64,000 bases of DNA from Bacteroidota bacterium (GCA_018266435.1 JAFEAL010000009.1:1-64000); one strand, 5' to 3'; numbered from the stretch's first letter, positions 34,902 to 44,207 are shown. Made by a program: numbers and translations. Notes: generated by a model from the sequence alone, not told the origin.

Positions 34902-36032
34902 ATGAAATCAATCACTAATCTCAACCATATTGTTGCCCTGGTCTTGCTTGCATTGCTTGCATCCTGCAGCGGCAAAACTGAAGACAAAACCACCTTGCTT
35001 GCCAACTTAAAAAAACAACAAAGCGAGCTTCAGAAAAAAATTGAAACGCTCGAAAAAGAAATTTCCAAAGAAAATCCTTCGGCTGTAAAAACAAAAATGA
35101 AAGAAGTAAACGTGGCCGAACTGGCACCCCGTGCGTTTGATCACTATGTGCAAACACAGGGAATCATTCTTTCGAACGACAATATCCAGATGAGCTCAAA
35201 ATCAGTGGGTGTTGTTACCCAGGTATATTCGCGCGAGGGCGATGCCGTTTCGCGCGGACAGATACTGGCACAAATTGATAACTCACTGATCGTGCGCGGA
35301 ATTGATGAACTGAAAGCCCAACTGGGATTGGCCACCACCGTATATGAACGCCAGAAAAATTTATGGGATCAGAAAATTGGAACTGAAATTCAATACCTGC
35401 AAGCTAAAAACAGCAAAGAAAGTTTGGAGCGCAGACTGGCCACGCTTAACGAACAAAACGAGCAGACCAAAATCAAAGCACCCATCACCGGAACTGTTGA
35501 TGCAGTCAATATTAAAGTGGGCGAAAATGTATCGCCCGGCATGCCTGTGTTCCGCGTTGTAAATACCGATGACCTGAAGGCTTCGGCCAAAGTTTCTGAA
35601 TCTTACATCTCCAACATTCATAAAGGAAACAAAGCAATTGTGCAACTGACTGACATCCATAAAGAAATTACTGCGCCTGTTTCATTTGTAGGCCGCAATA
35701 TCGATGCCCTTACGCGCTCATTCCCGGTAGAAATAAAACTTCACTCATCGCCCGACCTGCGCCCCAACATGACCTCTACGCTTAAAATTATTTTTCACAC
35801 AGAGAAAAATGCCTTGTGTGTGCCCGTCAACCTGGTGCAAGATATTAAAGGTGAAAAAGTAGTGTATGTGGCTGAACAAAATGGTGACCAGTTAGTAGCC
35901 CGCAAAAGGGTAGTTGAGGTAGTGGGCGTGTACGATAACCTGGCCCAAATCAAAACCGGGCTGAAGGCAGGCGATAAAATCATTACCGTAGGCTACCAGG
36001 CGCTCAACGATGGAGAGTTGATTAAGATATAA
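34902..36032 (+). CDS. RND efflux periplasmic adaptor (membrane fusion protein)
   Basis: A 376-residue lipoprotein adaptor (lipobox LLASC, Cys24). A coiled-coil LANLKKQQSELQKKIETLEKEI follows the signal, then the lipoyl half-motifs flank an alpha hairpin (YSREGDAVSRGQILAQID ... APITGTVDAVNIKVGENVSPG), and the beta-barrel ends VGYQALNDGELIKI. It joins the RND pump to the TolC-like channel. Confidence 0.93.
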   Translation: MKSITNLNHIVALVLLALLASCSGKTEDKTTLLANLKKQQSELQKKIETLEKEISKENPSAVKTKMKEVNVAELAPRAFDHYVQTQGIILSNDNIQMSSKSVGVVTQVYSREGDAVSRGQILAQIDNSLIVRGIDELKAQLGLATTVYERQKNLWDQKIGTEIQYLQAKNSKESLERRLATLNEQNEQTKIKAPITGTVDAVNIKVGENVSPGMPVFRVVNTDDLKASAKVSESYISNIHKGNKAIVQLTDIHKEITAPVSFVGRNIDALTRSFPVEIKLHSSPDLRPNMTSTLKIIFHTEKNALCVPVNLVQDIKGEKVVYVAEQNGDQLVARKRVVEVVGVYDNLAQIKTGLKAGDKIITVGYQALNDGELIKI

Positions 36033-36074
36033 GATATAAGATAAGGCATAAGACGTAAAATACTCTTATGTCTT
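36022..36074. repeat. Short ATAAGA repeats and weak hairpin before the RND gene
   Basis: Direct repeats of ATATAAG-type words, then a 9-bp stem AAGACGTAA / TTATGTCTT (one G-T pair). It may modulate expression between adaptor and pump genes; function is unproven. Confidence 0.35.
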
Positions 36075-36099
36075 TCTACTAACCACTAACGTCTATTTT

Positions 36100-39000
36100 A
36101 TGAAAGACATTGAAAAAGAATTTAAGCCTACCAGTTGGGCTATTGATAATAAGATCAGCATTTATGTGGCTACCGTCATCGTATGCCTGGCCGGTATCTT
36201 CACCTACCTCAGTTTGCCGAAAGAAAATTTTCCGGAAGTGGTGTTTCCTCAAATTTTTGTGGCCACCATTTATCCGGGGGCCTCTCCTACTGACATCGAA
36301 AACCTGATCACCAAAGAAATTGAAAAAGAATGTAAGTCGATTTCGGGTGTCAAAAAAATCAAGAGCAACTCAGTACAAAGTTTTTCTAACATCATCATCG
36401 AATTTCAAACCGATGTGGATGTGGATAAAGCCAAACAAGATGTGAAAGATGCCGTAGATCGGGCCAAGCCCAATCTACCCACCGATCTGAAAGACGATCC
36501 AAAAGTGATTGAGATTGATATTTCTGAGCAGCCCATCATGAACATTAACCTCTCGGGCGATTACGATTTGCAAATCCTGAAAAAATATGCCGACCAAATG
36601 CAGGATGCCATCGAAAGCATTCGCGAGATCAGGCGCGTGGATATTGTGGGGGCACTTACTCGCGAAATCCAGGTAAATATTGACATGTTTAAACTGGCCA
36701 ATGCCGGAGTAAGCCTCGATGACGTGGCACAGGCTATTTCCGGAGAAAACGTAATTATTCCCGGAGGCCAACTTTCAGTGGACGGGATGAAACGGTCGCT
36801 TACGGTAGATGGCGAGTTTAAATCGGCTGAGCAGTTGGCCGAAGTGGTGGTAGGCTCAACTAAAGGCGGCAAAATTTATTTACGAGACATAGCCCAGGTA
36901 GTTGATTCTCACAAAGAACAGGAAAGTTATGCCCGGCTGGACGGCAAAAATGTAATCACTCTGAATGTGGTGAAACGCAGCGGAGAAAACCTGATCATCG
37001 CCTCTGATCAAATCAATGCGGTGGTTGAAAATTTCAAAGAAAATATTTTGCCCTCGGGCACCGAAGTAGTCATCACGGGCGATCAGTCAGAAAACACCCG
37101 CACAACTTTGCATGACCTGATCAACACAATCATTATTGGGTTTGTATTAGTGGTGTTTATCCTGATGTTTTTCATGGGTGCTACCAATGCCTTCTTTGTG
37201 GCTATGTCAGTGCCCATCTCAAGTTTTATTGCGTTTCTGGTATTTCCCACACTGGGTTATACCTTCAACATGATGACCTTGTTTTCATTTTTGCTGGCGC
37301 TTGGCATTGTGGTAGATGACGCCATTGTGGTAATTGAAAACACCCATCGTGTATTTGACAACGGCAAAGTGCCCATTCGTAAAGCAGCTAAGATTGCTGC
37401 GGGTGAGGTATTCCTTCCGGTGTTGTCGGGTACTATGGTGGTACTTGCTCCGTTTGTGCCGTTGGCATTCTGGCCCGGAGTGATTGGTAAATTCATGATC
37501 TACTTGCCCATCACGCTGATTGTAGCACTGCTGGCTTCATTGTTGGTGGCTTACATTATCAACCCTGTGTTTGCAGCCGACTTTATGACCGAGCACGATC
37601 ATGACCACAAAAACAAAAGCAAATTTACCAAAGGCTTTAAAGTTACGGCTATCGTGATGGGTTCATTGGCGCTGATGAGTTACATCGTGGGTTGGGTAGG
37701 CATGGGCAACTTTACCGTATTTATGTTCGCCTTGTATTCGCTTTATCATTTCTATTTGGTGCGCGTTATCTCGCACTTCCAAACCGATCTATGGCCGGGC
37801 GTTCAAGATCGTTTTAAAAATGTGATTACCTCCTTGTTGAAAAAATATCGTCCGCTTTGGGTAGTGGCCAGCGTAATTGCACTATTCGTTTTCTCCATTG
37901 TGTTCACCGCTGTGCGCAAACCGGGCGTAGTATTTTTCCCGAATGGCGATCCGAATTTCATTTATGCGTACATCACGATGCCCATCGGCACCGACCAACG
38001 GGTAACGGATTCCGTTACTAATGTAGTTGAACAAAAAGTAGTGGGAGTTGTAGGTAAAAAAAATCCGCTAGTCAAATCCATCATTTCAAATGTGGCCGTA
38101 GGTGCTTCTGAAGACCCGTTTGCCGGCACCAATGCCCAGCCTCACCTGGGCAAAGTAACGGTGGCATTTGTCAAATTTGCCGATCGGCATAGTCAATCTT
38201 CCCGTCTGTACCTGGATAAAATTCGGGAGGCTGTAAAAGGCGTTAAAGGGTGTGAAATATCAGTGAACCAAGAAGCCCATGGCCCGCCCACGGGCAAGCC
38301 GGTAAACATTGAAATTGCTGCCGATGATTTTGAGGTGCTGGTCAATACTTCGGAGCGTCTGAAACGTTATCTCGATTCACTGCAAATTAAGGGAGTGGAA
38401 GAATTAAAATCTGATTTTGAAAGCAGCAAACCGGAAATATCGATCGTCATTGACCGTGAAAAAGCTAACCGTGAAGGAATTTCTACCGCGCAAATCGGCA
38501 TGGCGTTAAACACGGCCATCAATGGAAAAGAAGTTTCCAAATTCCGCGATGACAACGATGACTATGACATTACGCTGCAAATGGATGAGCGTTACCGCAA
38601 TGACATCAACACCCTGATGAATTTGCCCCTCACCTACCGCGACATGAGCATGGGCGGGCAAGTGCGCCAAGTGCCTATGTCTGCACTGGCCAAAGCAGAA
38701 TACTCCAACAGTTATGCCGGCATACGCAGAATCAATCAAAAGCGAGTGGTCACCCTCTCGTCTAATGTATTGAGCGAATACAACGCCAACAATGTAGTGA
38801 CCGAGATCAAAAACAAACTCAAAAACTTTTCTACTCCCGATGAAGTAACCATTACCATGACCGGTGAGCAGGAAAACCAAAAAGAAACATCCGACTTCCT
38901 CGGCATTGCATTTATGATAGCTTTTGGGTTAATCTTCATGATTTTGGTAACCCAGTTTAATTCAACCAGCAAACCGGTAATCATTTTGTTGGAAATCTTA

Positions 39001-39510
39001 TTCAGTATCATTGGCGTATTGATTGGGTTCTCTTTATTTAAAATGGAGATTTCCATCGTCATGTCAGGTATTGGTATCATGGCCCTGGCAGGAATTGTGG
39101 TGCGCAATGGAATCTTGATGGTAGAATTTACTGACCTGCTGCGGTCGCAGGGCATGGAATTGCGCGAAGCGATAGCCGAAGCGGCCCGAACACGTATGAC
39201 CCCGGTGCTGCTCACCGCTATGGCAGCTACCCTCGGGCTGATTCCACTGGCCATTGGTTTTAACATTGACTTTGTCACCCTGTTTACTAACCTGAACCCG
39301 CACATTTTCTTTGGCGGAGATAATGTGGCCTTCTGGGGACCGTTGTCGTGGACCATGATTTTCGGATTGATCTTTGGCACATTCCTCACTTTATTTCTTG
39401 TGCCGGTAATGTATTTACTGGTGGAGAAATTGAAAGAACGTGTAAGAAAATGGCGAGGCATTGAGTTGAGTTCACCTTCACCAACCCCCGCAATTGCTCA
39501 CCACGAGTGA
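36100..39510 (+). CDS. RND-family efflux transporter permease
   Basis: A 1136-residue AcrB/MdtC-type pump with 12 helices and two large periplasmic loops. The proton-relay aspartates Asp406 and Asp407 lie in LALGIVVDDAIVVIENTHR (helix 4). The start (KPTSWAIDNKISIYVATVIVCLAG) resembles Bacteroidota pumps close to the HAE family. A cytoplasmic His-rich stretch (TEHDHDHKNKSK) sits between helices 6 and 7. Exports hydrophobic drugs or metabolites; which ones is not known. Last gene of the four-gene efflux operon. Confidence 0.94.
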   Translation: MKDIEKEFKPTSWAIDNKISIYVATVIVCLAGIFTYLSLPKENFPEVVFPQIFVATIYPGASPTDIENLITKEIEKECKSISGVKKIKSNSVQSFSNIIIEFQTDVDVDKAKQDVKDAVDRAKPNLPTDLKDDPKVIEIDISEQPIMNINLSGDYDLQILKKYADQMQDAIESIREIRRVDIVGALTREIQVNIDMFKLANAGVSLDDVAQAISGENVIIPGGQLSVDGMKRSLTVDGEFKSAEQLAEVVVGSTKGGKIYLRDIAQVVDSHKEQESYARLDGKNVITLNVVKRSGENLIIASDQINAVVENFKENILPSGTEVVITGDQSENTRTTLHDLINTIIIGFVLVVFILMFFMGATNAFFVAMSVPISSFIAFLVFPTLGYTFNMMTLFSFLLALGIVVDDAIVVIENTHRVFDNGKVPIRKAAKIAAGEVFLPVLSGTMVVLAPFVPLAFWPGVIGKFMIYLPITLIVALLASLLVAYIINPVFAADFMTEHDHDHKNKSKFTKGFKVTAIVMGSLALMSYIVGWVGMGNFTVFMFALYSLYHFYLVRVISHFQTDLWPGVQDRFKNVITSLLKKYRPLWVVASVIALFVFSIVFTAVRKPGVVFFPNGDPNFIYAYITMPIGTDQRVTDSVTNVVEQKVVGVVGKKNPLVKSIISNVAVGASEDPFAGTNAQPHLGKVTVAFVKFADRHSQSSRLYLDKIREAVKGVKGCEISVNQEAHGPPTGKPVNIEIAADDFEVLVNTSERLKRYLDSLQIKGVEELKSDFESSKPEISIVIDREKANREGISTAQIGMALNTAINGKEVSKFRDDNDDYDITLQMDERYRNDINTLMNLPLTYRDMSMGGQVRQVPMSALAKAEYSNSYAGIRRINQKRVVTLSSNVLSEYNANNVVTEIKNKLKNFSTPDEVTITMTGEQENQKETSDFLGIAFMIAFGLIFMILVTQFNSTSKPVIILLEILFSIIGVLIGFSLFKMEISIVMSGIGIMALAGIVVRNGILMVEFTDLLRSQGMELREAIAEAARTRMTPVLLTAMAATLGLIPLAIGFNIDFVTLFTNLNPHIFFGGDNVAFWGPLSWTMIFGLIFGTFLTLFLVPVMYLLVEKLKERVRKWRGIELSSPSPTPAIAHHE

Positions 39511-39547
39511 TGCTGCCGGTACTAATAATACAACTGAGCAGGAGATT

Positions 39548-40069
39548 ATGTTTAATAAGTTAGTTAAAATAAATTGCTACTCAGAAAACACGCTCTTAAG
39601 AAAAGTAGCTAAAAATTTGCTGGAGAAATTTTATTGCTGCGAGATCAATTGTATCGAAATAGACAAAAGTGTACTATTTGCACATCACGGTCGAGGATGC
39701 ACAATTATAGCTTCCAAGATTTGCGAAAATGTCGTTGTCTTTCAGAATGTAACTATAGGAGTAAATTTGAGGTACAATAAAATCAATGATGAGTGGACAA
39801 ACGTGGGCAATCCTATTATTGGCAAGAATGTTATTATTGCTGACGGAGCCAAAATTTTCGGGCCTATCATTATTGGTGAAAACTCAGTTGTGGCTGCAGG
39901 CTCAATAATTACAAAAGATATACCCGCAGACAGCATTGCTTATGGGGTAAATAAATTTAAGCCCAAAGACAAAGACTATGATTTAGTTTTTAATGTGAAC
40001 ATGATAGATTCTGAAAAAATAATTAAGACTAACAATGAATTAATCAATGCGTACAAAAAGAAAAAATAG
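39548..40069 (+). CDS. Hexapeptide-repeat acetyltransferase (serine acetyltransferase-like)
   Basis: A 173-residue left-handed beta-helix protein. Hexad repeats run through FAHHGRGCTIIASKICENVVVFQNVTIGVN and NPIIGKNVIIADGAKIFGPIIIGENSVVAAGSIITKDIPADSIAYGV, with a catalytic His in AHHGRG. Most like serine acetyltransferases, though such proteins also acetylate sugars in glycan loci. The ATG at 39548 has an AGGAG 5 bp upstream, unusual for this genome. It is visibly more AT-rich than its neighbours, which may reflect transfer. Confidence 0.8.
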   Translation: MFNKLVKINCYSENTLLRKVAKNLLEKFYCCEINCIEIDKSVLFAHHGRGCTIIASKICENVVVFQNVTIGVNLRYNKINDEWTNVGNPIIGKNVIIADGAKIFGPIIIGENSVVAAGSIITKDIPADSIAYGVNKFKPKDKDYDLVFNVNMIDSEKIIKTNNELINAYKKKK

Positions 40070-40200
40070 ATCTCTCAAAAAAAACATAAAAAATAAGTAT
40101 TTAATTATCGATTGCCGCCTCGTACACAAAACTAAAAACCTAACGACTTCGGAATCAAATTTGAAATTTGTATCCTGAAATTTATAATGGAGTAGTTTGA

Positions 40201-41448
40201 ATGAAAGCACGCCTGATGACACTGTTTATTTTTATTATCCTTTTTCTCCTGATTGATGCCTATGTTTTTCAGGCTGTGCTCAACGTAAGCAAAAGCTGGG
40301 CTCCCGTTTGGAAACAAATTTTCCGCTATGGCTATTGGTTGCCCACGGCCGTAGCCATCGCAGGCATGCTCTGGTGGACATTCAGCAATCCATACCATGG
40401 CACCGACTATTTAAGAATCTATATCCTGGCGGGCAGCGCCATTTTGTATTTCTCAAAATTATTTGCTGTACTTTTTTTGTTCGTGGATGACCTTCAGCGT
40501 GGGGTGCATTGGGTGGTGCAAAAGATTTCTTCCACAAAAGAAAAGTTGCCGGGCGTGCTCATCACACGGTCTGAGTTTCTCTCGCAGGCTGCTCTGGCCG
40601 CATCGGCTGTGCCCATAGGGCTTTCGGTTTATGGAGTAGTTACCGGGGCCCATGATTACCGGGTAAAAAAAATACCCATCAAACTTCCGCAACTACCCCA
40701 AGCGTTTGACGGTATCCGCATTGCACAAATTTCCGATATTCATTCAGGAAGTTTTTGGAATAAAAAAGCAGTAAAAGGCGGAGTACAAATGCTGATGGAT
40801 GAAAAACCTGATCTGATTTTTTTTACAGGTGATTTGGTAAACAATGAATCCAGCGAAGTAAACGAGTACCTTCCGGTTTTTGAAAAACTGAAAGCCCCTC
40901 TCGGGGTATTCTCCATCACCGGAAACCACGACTATGGCGATTACCGCCAATGGCCTTCAGCAGAAAAGAAACGCAAAAATTTTGCTGACCTGATCGAAGC
41001 GCACCGGTTGCTCGGCTATGATCTGTTGATGAACGAAAACCGGATCATTAAATTAAATGGCGATCAGCTGGCCATCATTGGTATTGAAAACTGGGGAGCC
41101 GGCAGATTTTCAAAATACGGAAAACTGGATCAGGCCTACCGGGGTATTGACGAAGCTTCTACCAAAATTCTTTTATCACACGACCCCACCAGTTGGGATG
41201 CGATCGTCCGCCCAACATACCCTGATATTGACCTTACCCTTTCAGGGCACACCCACGGTTTTCAGTTTGGTGTAGAAATTGGAAATATCAAATGGAGCCC
41301 CTGCCAGTATGTGTACAAACAATGGGCCGGTCTTTACCAGGAGGGCAGTCAGTATTTATATGTAAACCGCGGATTTGGGTTCTTGGGCTATCCGGGAAGA
41401 ATCGGTATGCCACCAGAGATTACGATCCTTGAACTCAAAAGATCATAA
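40201..41448 (+). CDS. Membrane-bound metallophosphoesterase
   Basis: A 415-residue protein with about four N-terminal membrane helices (residues 5-105) and a calcineurin-like catalytic domain facing outward: AQISDIHSG, FFTGDLVNN, SITGNHDYGD, LLSHDPTSW and LSGHTHGFQ provide the full set of metal ligands. Domain order matches YaeI/YkuE-like enzymes. The substrate may be a phospholipid or nucleotide (UDP-2,3-diacylglucosamine-type or unknown). Monogenic. Confidence 0.9.
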   Translation: MKARLMTLFIFIILFLLIDAYVFQAVLNVSKSWAPVWKQIFRYGYWLPTAVAIAGMLWWTFSNPYHGTDYLRIYILAGSAILYFSKLFAVLFLFVDDLQRGVHWVVQKISSTKEKLPGVLITRSEFLSQAALAASAVPIGLSVYGVVTGAHDYRVKKIPIKLPQLPQAFDGIRIAQISDIHSGSFWNKKAVKGGVQMLMDEKPDLIFFTGDLVNNESSEVNEYLPVFEKLKAPLGVFSITGNHDYGDYRQWPSAEKKRKNFADLIEAHRLLGYDLLMNENRIIKLNGDQLAIIGIENWGAGRFSKYGKLDQAYRGIDEASTKILLSHDPTSWDAIVRPTYPDIDLTLSGHTHGFQFGVEIGNIKWSPCQYVYKQWAGLYQEGSQYLYVNRGFGFLGYPGRIGMPPEITILELKRS

Positions 41449-41470
41449 CCAATTATCAAGGCTCAAAGTA

Positions 41471-41497
41471 TGCCGATGACCCCTTCGCTCATCGGCA
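41471..41497. terminator. Hairpin between convergent genes
   Basis: TGCCGATGA / TCATCGGCA, perfect 9-bp stem with 9-nt loop, between the ends of the phosphoesterase (+) and DUF6249 (-) genes. No T run, so termination is inferred from position. Confidence 0.45.
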
Positions 41498-41511
41498 CGT
41501 TGAGTGCATTG

Positions 41512-41850
41512 TTATTTATTTTTCATTTTCTTTTCTTCAATCAGGTAAGCCAGCCCCAGCCCGATTCCTCCAAAAATAAAGAGCATTGAAAAATAACCCA
41601 CCTCCTGCATGTTGTACAATTGATCGAGAAAATAACCCAACAACAAACCAAAGCCTGCACCGATCAGCAGCAATGAACCGCGAAGAGTAGGTGCGGCAGA
41701 ACTTTCTCGTTTAAAAATATTCGGATCCAAGCCCTTTTCAATAATAGCCATCCGCTCGAGGTTTGAAAATTTTCTCACATAAACTACCGTAATGAATGAA
41801 CCGATCAATGCAATGATGGGAATCATAACTCCTAATACTTCTGGTTCCAT
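41512..41850 (-). CDS. DUF6249 small membrane protein
   Basis: A 112-residue membrane protein: N-terminal helix (VMIPIIALIGSFITVVYV), short loop with ERMAIIEKGLDPNIF, then two helices and a basic tail. This pattern is the DUF6249 family, function unknown. It is divergent from the ECF sigma gene and carries a promoter (TGTAAC-N17-CGTC) of the same type as the sigma gene, so it is probably under that sigma factor. Confidence 0.82.
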   Translation of the reverse strand: MEPEVLGVMIPIIALIGSFITVVYVRKFSNLERMAIIEKGLDPNIFKRESSAAPTLRGSLLLIGAGFGLLLGYFLDQLYNMQEVGYFSMLFIFGGIGLGLAYLIEEKKMKNK

Positions 41851-41877
41851 AATTTTAATTTTTATTTTTTGCTCTAT

Positions 41878-41904
41878 GACGCAACCCGGTCACGAGCGGT
41901 TACA
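41878..41904 (-). promoter_or_regulatory. ECF-type promoter of the DUF6249 gene
   Basis: Minus strand TGTAAC (41904-41899), exactly 17 nt, CGTC (41881-41878), 28 bp before the start codon. It mirrors the promoter in front of the sigma gene. Confidence 0.6.
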
Positions 41905-41944
41905 GGTATTTTAAAAAAAATAATCTTTGATAAAAACCTGTAAC
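41899..41944. repeat. Inverted repeat made by the two ECF promoter -35 regions
   Basis: GTTACAGGT (41899-41907) and ACCTGTAAC (41936-41944), a 9-bp perfect inverted repeat with 28 bp between. It arises because the two divergent promoters share the -35 word. Confidence 0.7.
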
Positions 41945-41965
41945 TTAAATCTCAGAATGAGCGTC
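41939..41965 (+). promoter_or_regulatory. ECF-type promoter of the sigma/anti-sigma operon
   Basis: TGTAAC (41939-41944), exactly 17 nt, CGTC (41962-41965). The GTG start is only 9 bp past CGTC, implying a leaderless message and autoregulation. Confidence 0.6.
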
Positions 41966-41973
41966 AGAGCAGC

Positions 41974-42534
41974 GTGATCACATTTAAAGAAGAATATGCC
42001 TTGATTGACCGCATCCTGTCAGGCGAAGAGTCCTTGTATGCAGTGCTGGTTAACCGCTATAAAAGCTATGCCTATACCATTGCACTAAAGGTTGTGCAAA
42101 ACAAAGTTGAAGCAGAAGAAATAGCACAAGACGGGTTTATCAAAGCGTTTCAGTACTTGAAAAAATTTAATAAAGAGGCAAAGTTCAGTACATGGCTTTA
42201 CCGGATTGTATTCAATGCAGCCATCAGCCACAAACGAAAAAACAAGCAACCTTTTGAAAGCGTTGAAAACAAAAGAGTGGAATACCCCGAACGCATTGAT
42301 AATAACTTAGAAAGAGAGGACAAAAAATATTTTGTTAACCGGGCAATGGAAAAACTTTCAGATGCCGACCGGCTTGCTGTACAACTCTATTATTTAAAGG
42401 AATTTACATTGGAAGAAACGGCCGAAATGATGGGCCAAAACATCAACACATTAAAAGTGCGGGTACACCGCGCCCGCCAGCGGCTGGCCGATGAGTTAAA
42501 AAAGATATTAAAACACGAAGCATTAACTTTATAA
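41974..42534 (+). CDS. ECF-type RNA polymerase sigma factor (second, autoregulated)
   Basis: A 186-residue group 4 sigma factor of RpoE/SigW type. Region 2 (LVNRYKSYAYTIALKVVQNKVEAEEIAQDGFIKAF and STWLYRIVFNAAISHKRKN) and region 4 (LQ-YYLKEFTLEETAEMMGQNINTLKVRVHRAR pattern) are intact. Start is GTG; an ATG upstream runs into a stop. It is followed after 2 bp by a membrane protein likely to be its anti-sigma factor. The matching divergent promoters indicate it drives its own operon and the DUF6249 gene. Confidence 0.92.
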   Translation: MITFKEEYALIDRILSGEESLYAVLVNRYKSYAYTIALKVVQNKVEAEEIAQDGFIKAFQYLKKFNKEAKFSTWLYRIVFNAAISHKRKNKQPFESVENKRVEYPERIDNNLEREDKKYFVNRAMEKLSDADRLAVQLYYLKEFTLEETAEMMGQNINTLKVRVHRARQRLADELKKILKHEALTL

Positions 42535-42536
42535 GT

Positions 42537-43058
42537 ATGGAACAGAAGAATTATTCAGATGACGAACTGATCAGCTACCTGGACGAAACATTGCCTGTTC
42601 ATGACCGTGAGCGCATCGAAGAAAAAATAAAGAATGATTTTGCTGTTCAACAAAGAATAAAAGAGTTGGAAACCATTCACACAATCTTGTCTGACCAAAA
42701 AGGCATTGAACACCCCTCTGCTAATTTTACTGAAAAAGTAATGACCAACCTGCACACCGGGCGGGCATCAGGGTATTTTTCGCCCACTCAGGGGATGCTG
42801 CTTTTGCTCGGGTTATTAGTTGCCTCTGGGTTATCACTTGCCCTGTTGTCGTCCAGCACCGGAGGGCAACTACCCGGCTTAATTCCACAGGAAATTACTT
42901 CGTTTTTAAAAAACAAAATGCACCTTCCCACCACCTCGCTTGACATGAAACAAATTATCAACGGGGTGACTGCGGTCAATTTGATACTCGCATTTATCCT
43001 GCTCGACCGCACAGTTTTGAGACCATTGTTTCAAAAAAGATCAGAGGGAATACGCTGA
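42537..43058 (+). CDS. Putative anti-sigma factor, membrane-anchored
   Basis: A 173-residue protein: N-terminal cytoplasmic part (about 1-80) with DDELISYLDETLPVHDRERIEEKI, resembling anti-sigma domains in Bacteroidota, and two hydrophobic segments (about 83-104 and 141-158). There are no Zn-binding HxxxCxxC residues. Position two bases after the sigma gene is the main support. It would hold the sigma factor at the membrane until a signal arrives. Confidence 0.7.
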   Translation: MEQKNYSDDELISYLDETLPVHDRERIEEKIKNDFAVQQRIKELETIHTILSDQKGIEHPSANFTEKVMTNLHTGRASGYFSPTQGMLLLLGLLVASGLSLALLSSSTGGQLPGLIPQEITSFLKNKMHLPTTSLDMKQIINGVTAVNLILAFILLDRTVLRPLFQKRSEGIR

Positions 43059-43111
43059 CTCTTGCCTATCACACAATATCCTTGCATCTTTCCAATCTAA
43101 AAATTGAAAAG

Positions 43112-43528
43112 ATGAAGAAAGCAATGGGTATTTTACTGCTGGCGGGAACATTGACCTCGTGCGGGCCTCGCATCATTTACTATGGAAGAAATTATACACC
43201 CACAACCAACGTGGACATTTTTTTCCGTGAGAACGATATCACCGATGAACACGAAATCATGGGCAAACTCGTATATGAAGTTACTGCCAGAAAAAAATCA
43301 GAAAAAGTGCAGAACAAACTGATGAACGAAGGAAAACGAAAAGGTGCAGATGCCATCATCTTCGATGACATTGAGTTAACCCGTACCGGCTCAAAAACGG
43401 CCGGGGCTGCTGGCGGTGCCGTGAGAAGTGGCTTTTTCTTTGGACTTTTTGGCTCCTCAACCAAATACAGCAAAGGCCAGGAAGTAAAAGGCACATTGGT
43501 AAAATACAAGAAAAATATTTTGAAGTAG
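43112..43528 (+). CDS. Small lipoprotein with Gly-rich tail region
   Basis: A 138-residue lipoprotein (LLLAGTLTSC, Cys17 lipidated), starting at the ATG at 43112. The middle segment has ENDITDEHEIMGKLVYEVTARKKSEKVQNKLMNEGKRKGADAIIF in the style of YbjQ/DUF-type heavy-metal-binding-like folds, followed by a glycine-rich loop. Function unknown. It lies 53 bp after the anti-sigma gene and may share its transcript. Confidence 0.65.
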   Translation: MKKAMGILLLAGTLTSCGPRIIYYGRNYTPTTNVDIFFRENDITDEHEIMGKLVYEVTARKKSEKVQNKLMNEGKRKGADAIIFDDIELTRTGSKTAGAAGGAVRSGFFFGLFGSSTKYSKGQEVKGTLVKYKKNILK

Positions 43529-43605
43529 CCAAAATAATCAAATACTAGCGATCATTATAGAGCGACACCAAAACAGAACGAATAAGCAAGTATCACAAGT
43601 AAAAC

Positions 43606-44136
43606 ATGACAATAGAAAACACTTTGACATCACATAACTCAATTCTTAGCGACCTGAAAATTGTGAAAGAATTAGTTTATGATAAATGTGGTTTTAACTT
43701 GTCAAACTTGAAACAAAATTTGGAAGGCGTACAATACGGAGCTTGTTCATTTGAACTTAACGGAAAGATAATCCAGTATCGTGTTTCTAAAATCACACCA
43801 ACAAAAACGGGGCAATTTGTTACAACCTGGAAAAGAAACAAAGACGGAATAACTGAACCATTTGATATTTCAGACGGCTTAGATTTTATAATTATCACCT
43901 CAAAAAGTGGCCGCAACTTCGGACAGTTTATTTTCCCAAAATCTGTTTTAGCCGACAAAAGAATAATAACAAGAAACGGCAAAGGGGGAAAACGTGGAAT
44001 TAGAGTTTATCCGCCTTGGGATATAGCGACAAATAAACAAGCAGAAAAAACTCAAAGCTGGCAGACAAAATATTTTTTAACAATTGACAACCACAGTTCA
44101 ACAGACCTTGAATTGACAAAAAAACTATTTACCTAA
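43606..44136 (+). CDS. MepB family protein
   Basis: A 176-residue soluble protein of the MepB family (first named in the Staphylococcus aureus mepRAB operon; function unknown). Typical features are YGACSFELNGKIIQYRVSKITPTKTGQFVTTWKR, GQFIFPKSVLADKRI, KGKRGIRVYPPW-like and a C-terminal WQTKYFL. There is no MepA pump or MepR nearby. The gene is AT-rich and ends inside a long inverted repeat, which suggests a mobile cassette. Confidence 0.88.
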   Translation: MTIENTLTSHNSILSDLKIVKELVYDKCGFNLSNLKQNLEGVQYGACSFELNGKIIQYRVSKITPTKTGQFVTTWKRNKDGITEPFDISDGLDFIIITSKSGRNFGQFIFPKSVLADKRIITRNGKGGKRGIRVYPPWDIATNKQAEKTQSWQTKYFLTIDNHSSTDLELTKKLFT

Positions 44137-44207
44137 CCTGACGAAAATGAAAATCAAAAATCGGGGGCAGAAAAGCAACGAACCACTAGCACGGATTTTT
44201 CGTCAGG
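44137..44207. repeat. Long-spaced inverted repeat after mepB
   Basis: CCTGACGAAAA (44137-44147) and TTTTCGTCAGG (44197-44207), perfect 11-bp arms with 49 bp between. The repeat begins 1 bp after the mepB stop and may be a cassette boundary or an RNA hairpin. Confidence 0.55.

Noticed and set aside
36050-36074. Terminator between adaptor and RND pump genes
   Set aside because: The stem is weak, includes a wobble pair and has no T run; the pump gene must be expressed with the adaptor, so strong termination is unlikely.
38736-39461. 241-codon minus-strand frame inside the RND pump gene
   Set aside because: It is a long mirror frame of a clear plus-strand gene, with no family features and no start context.
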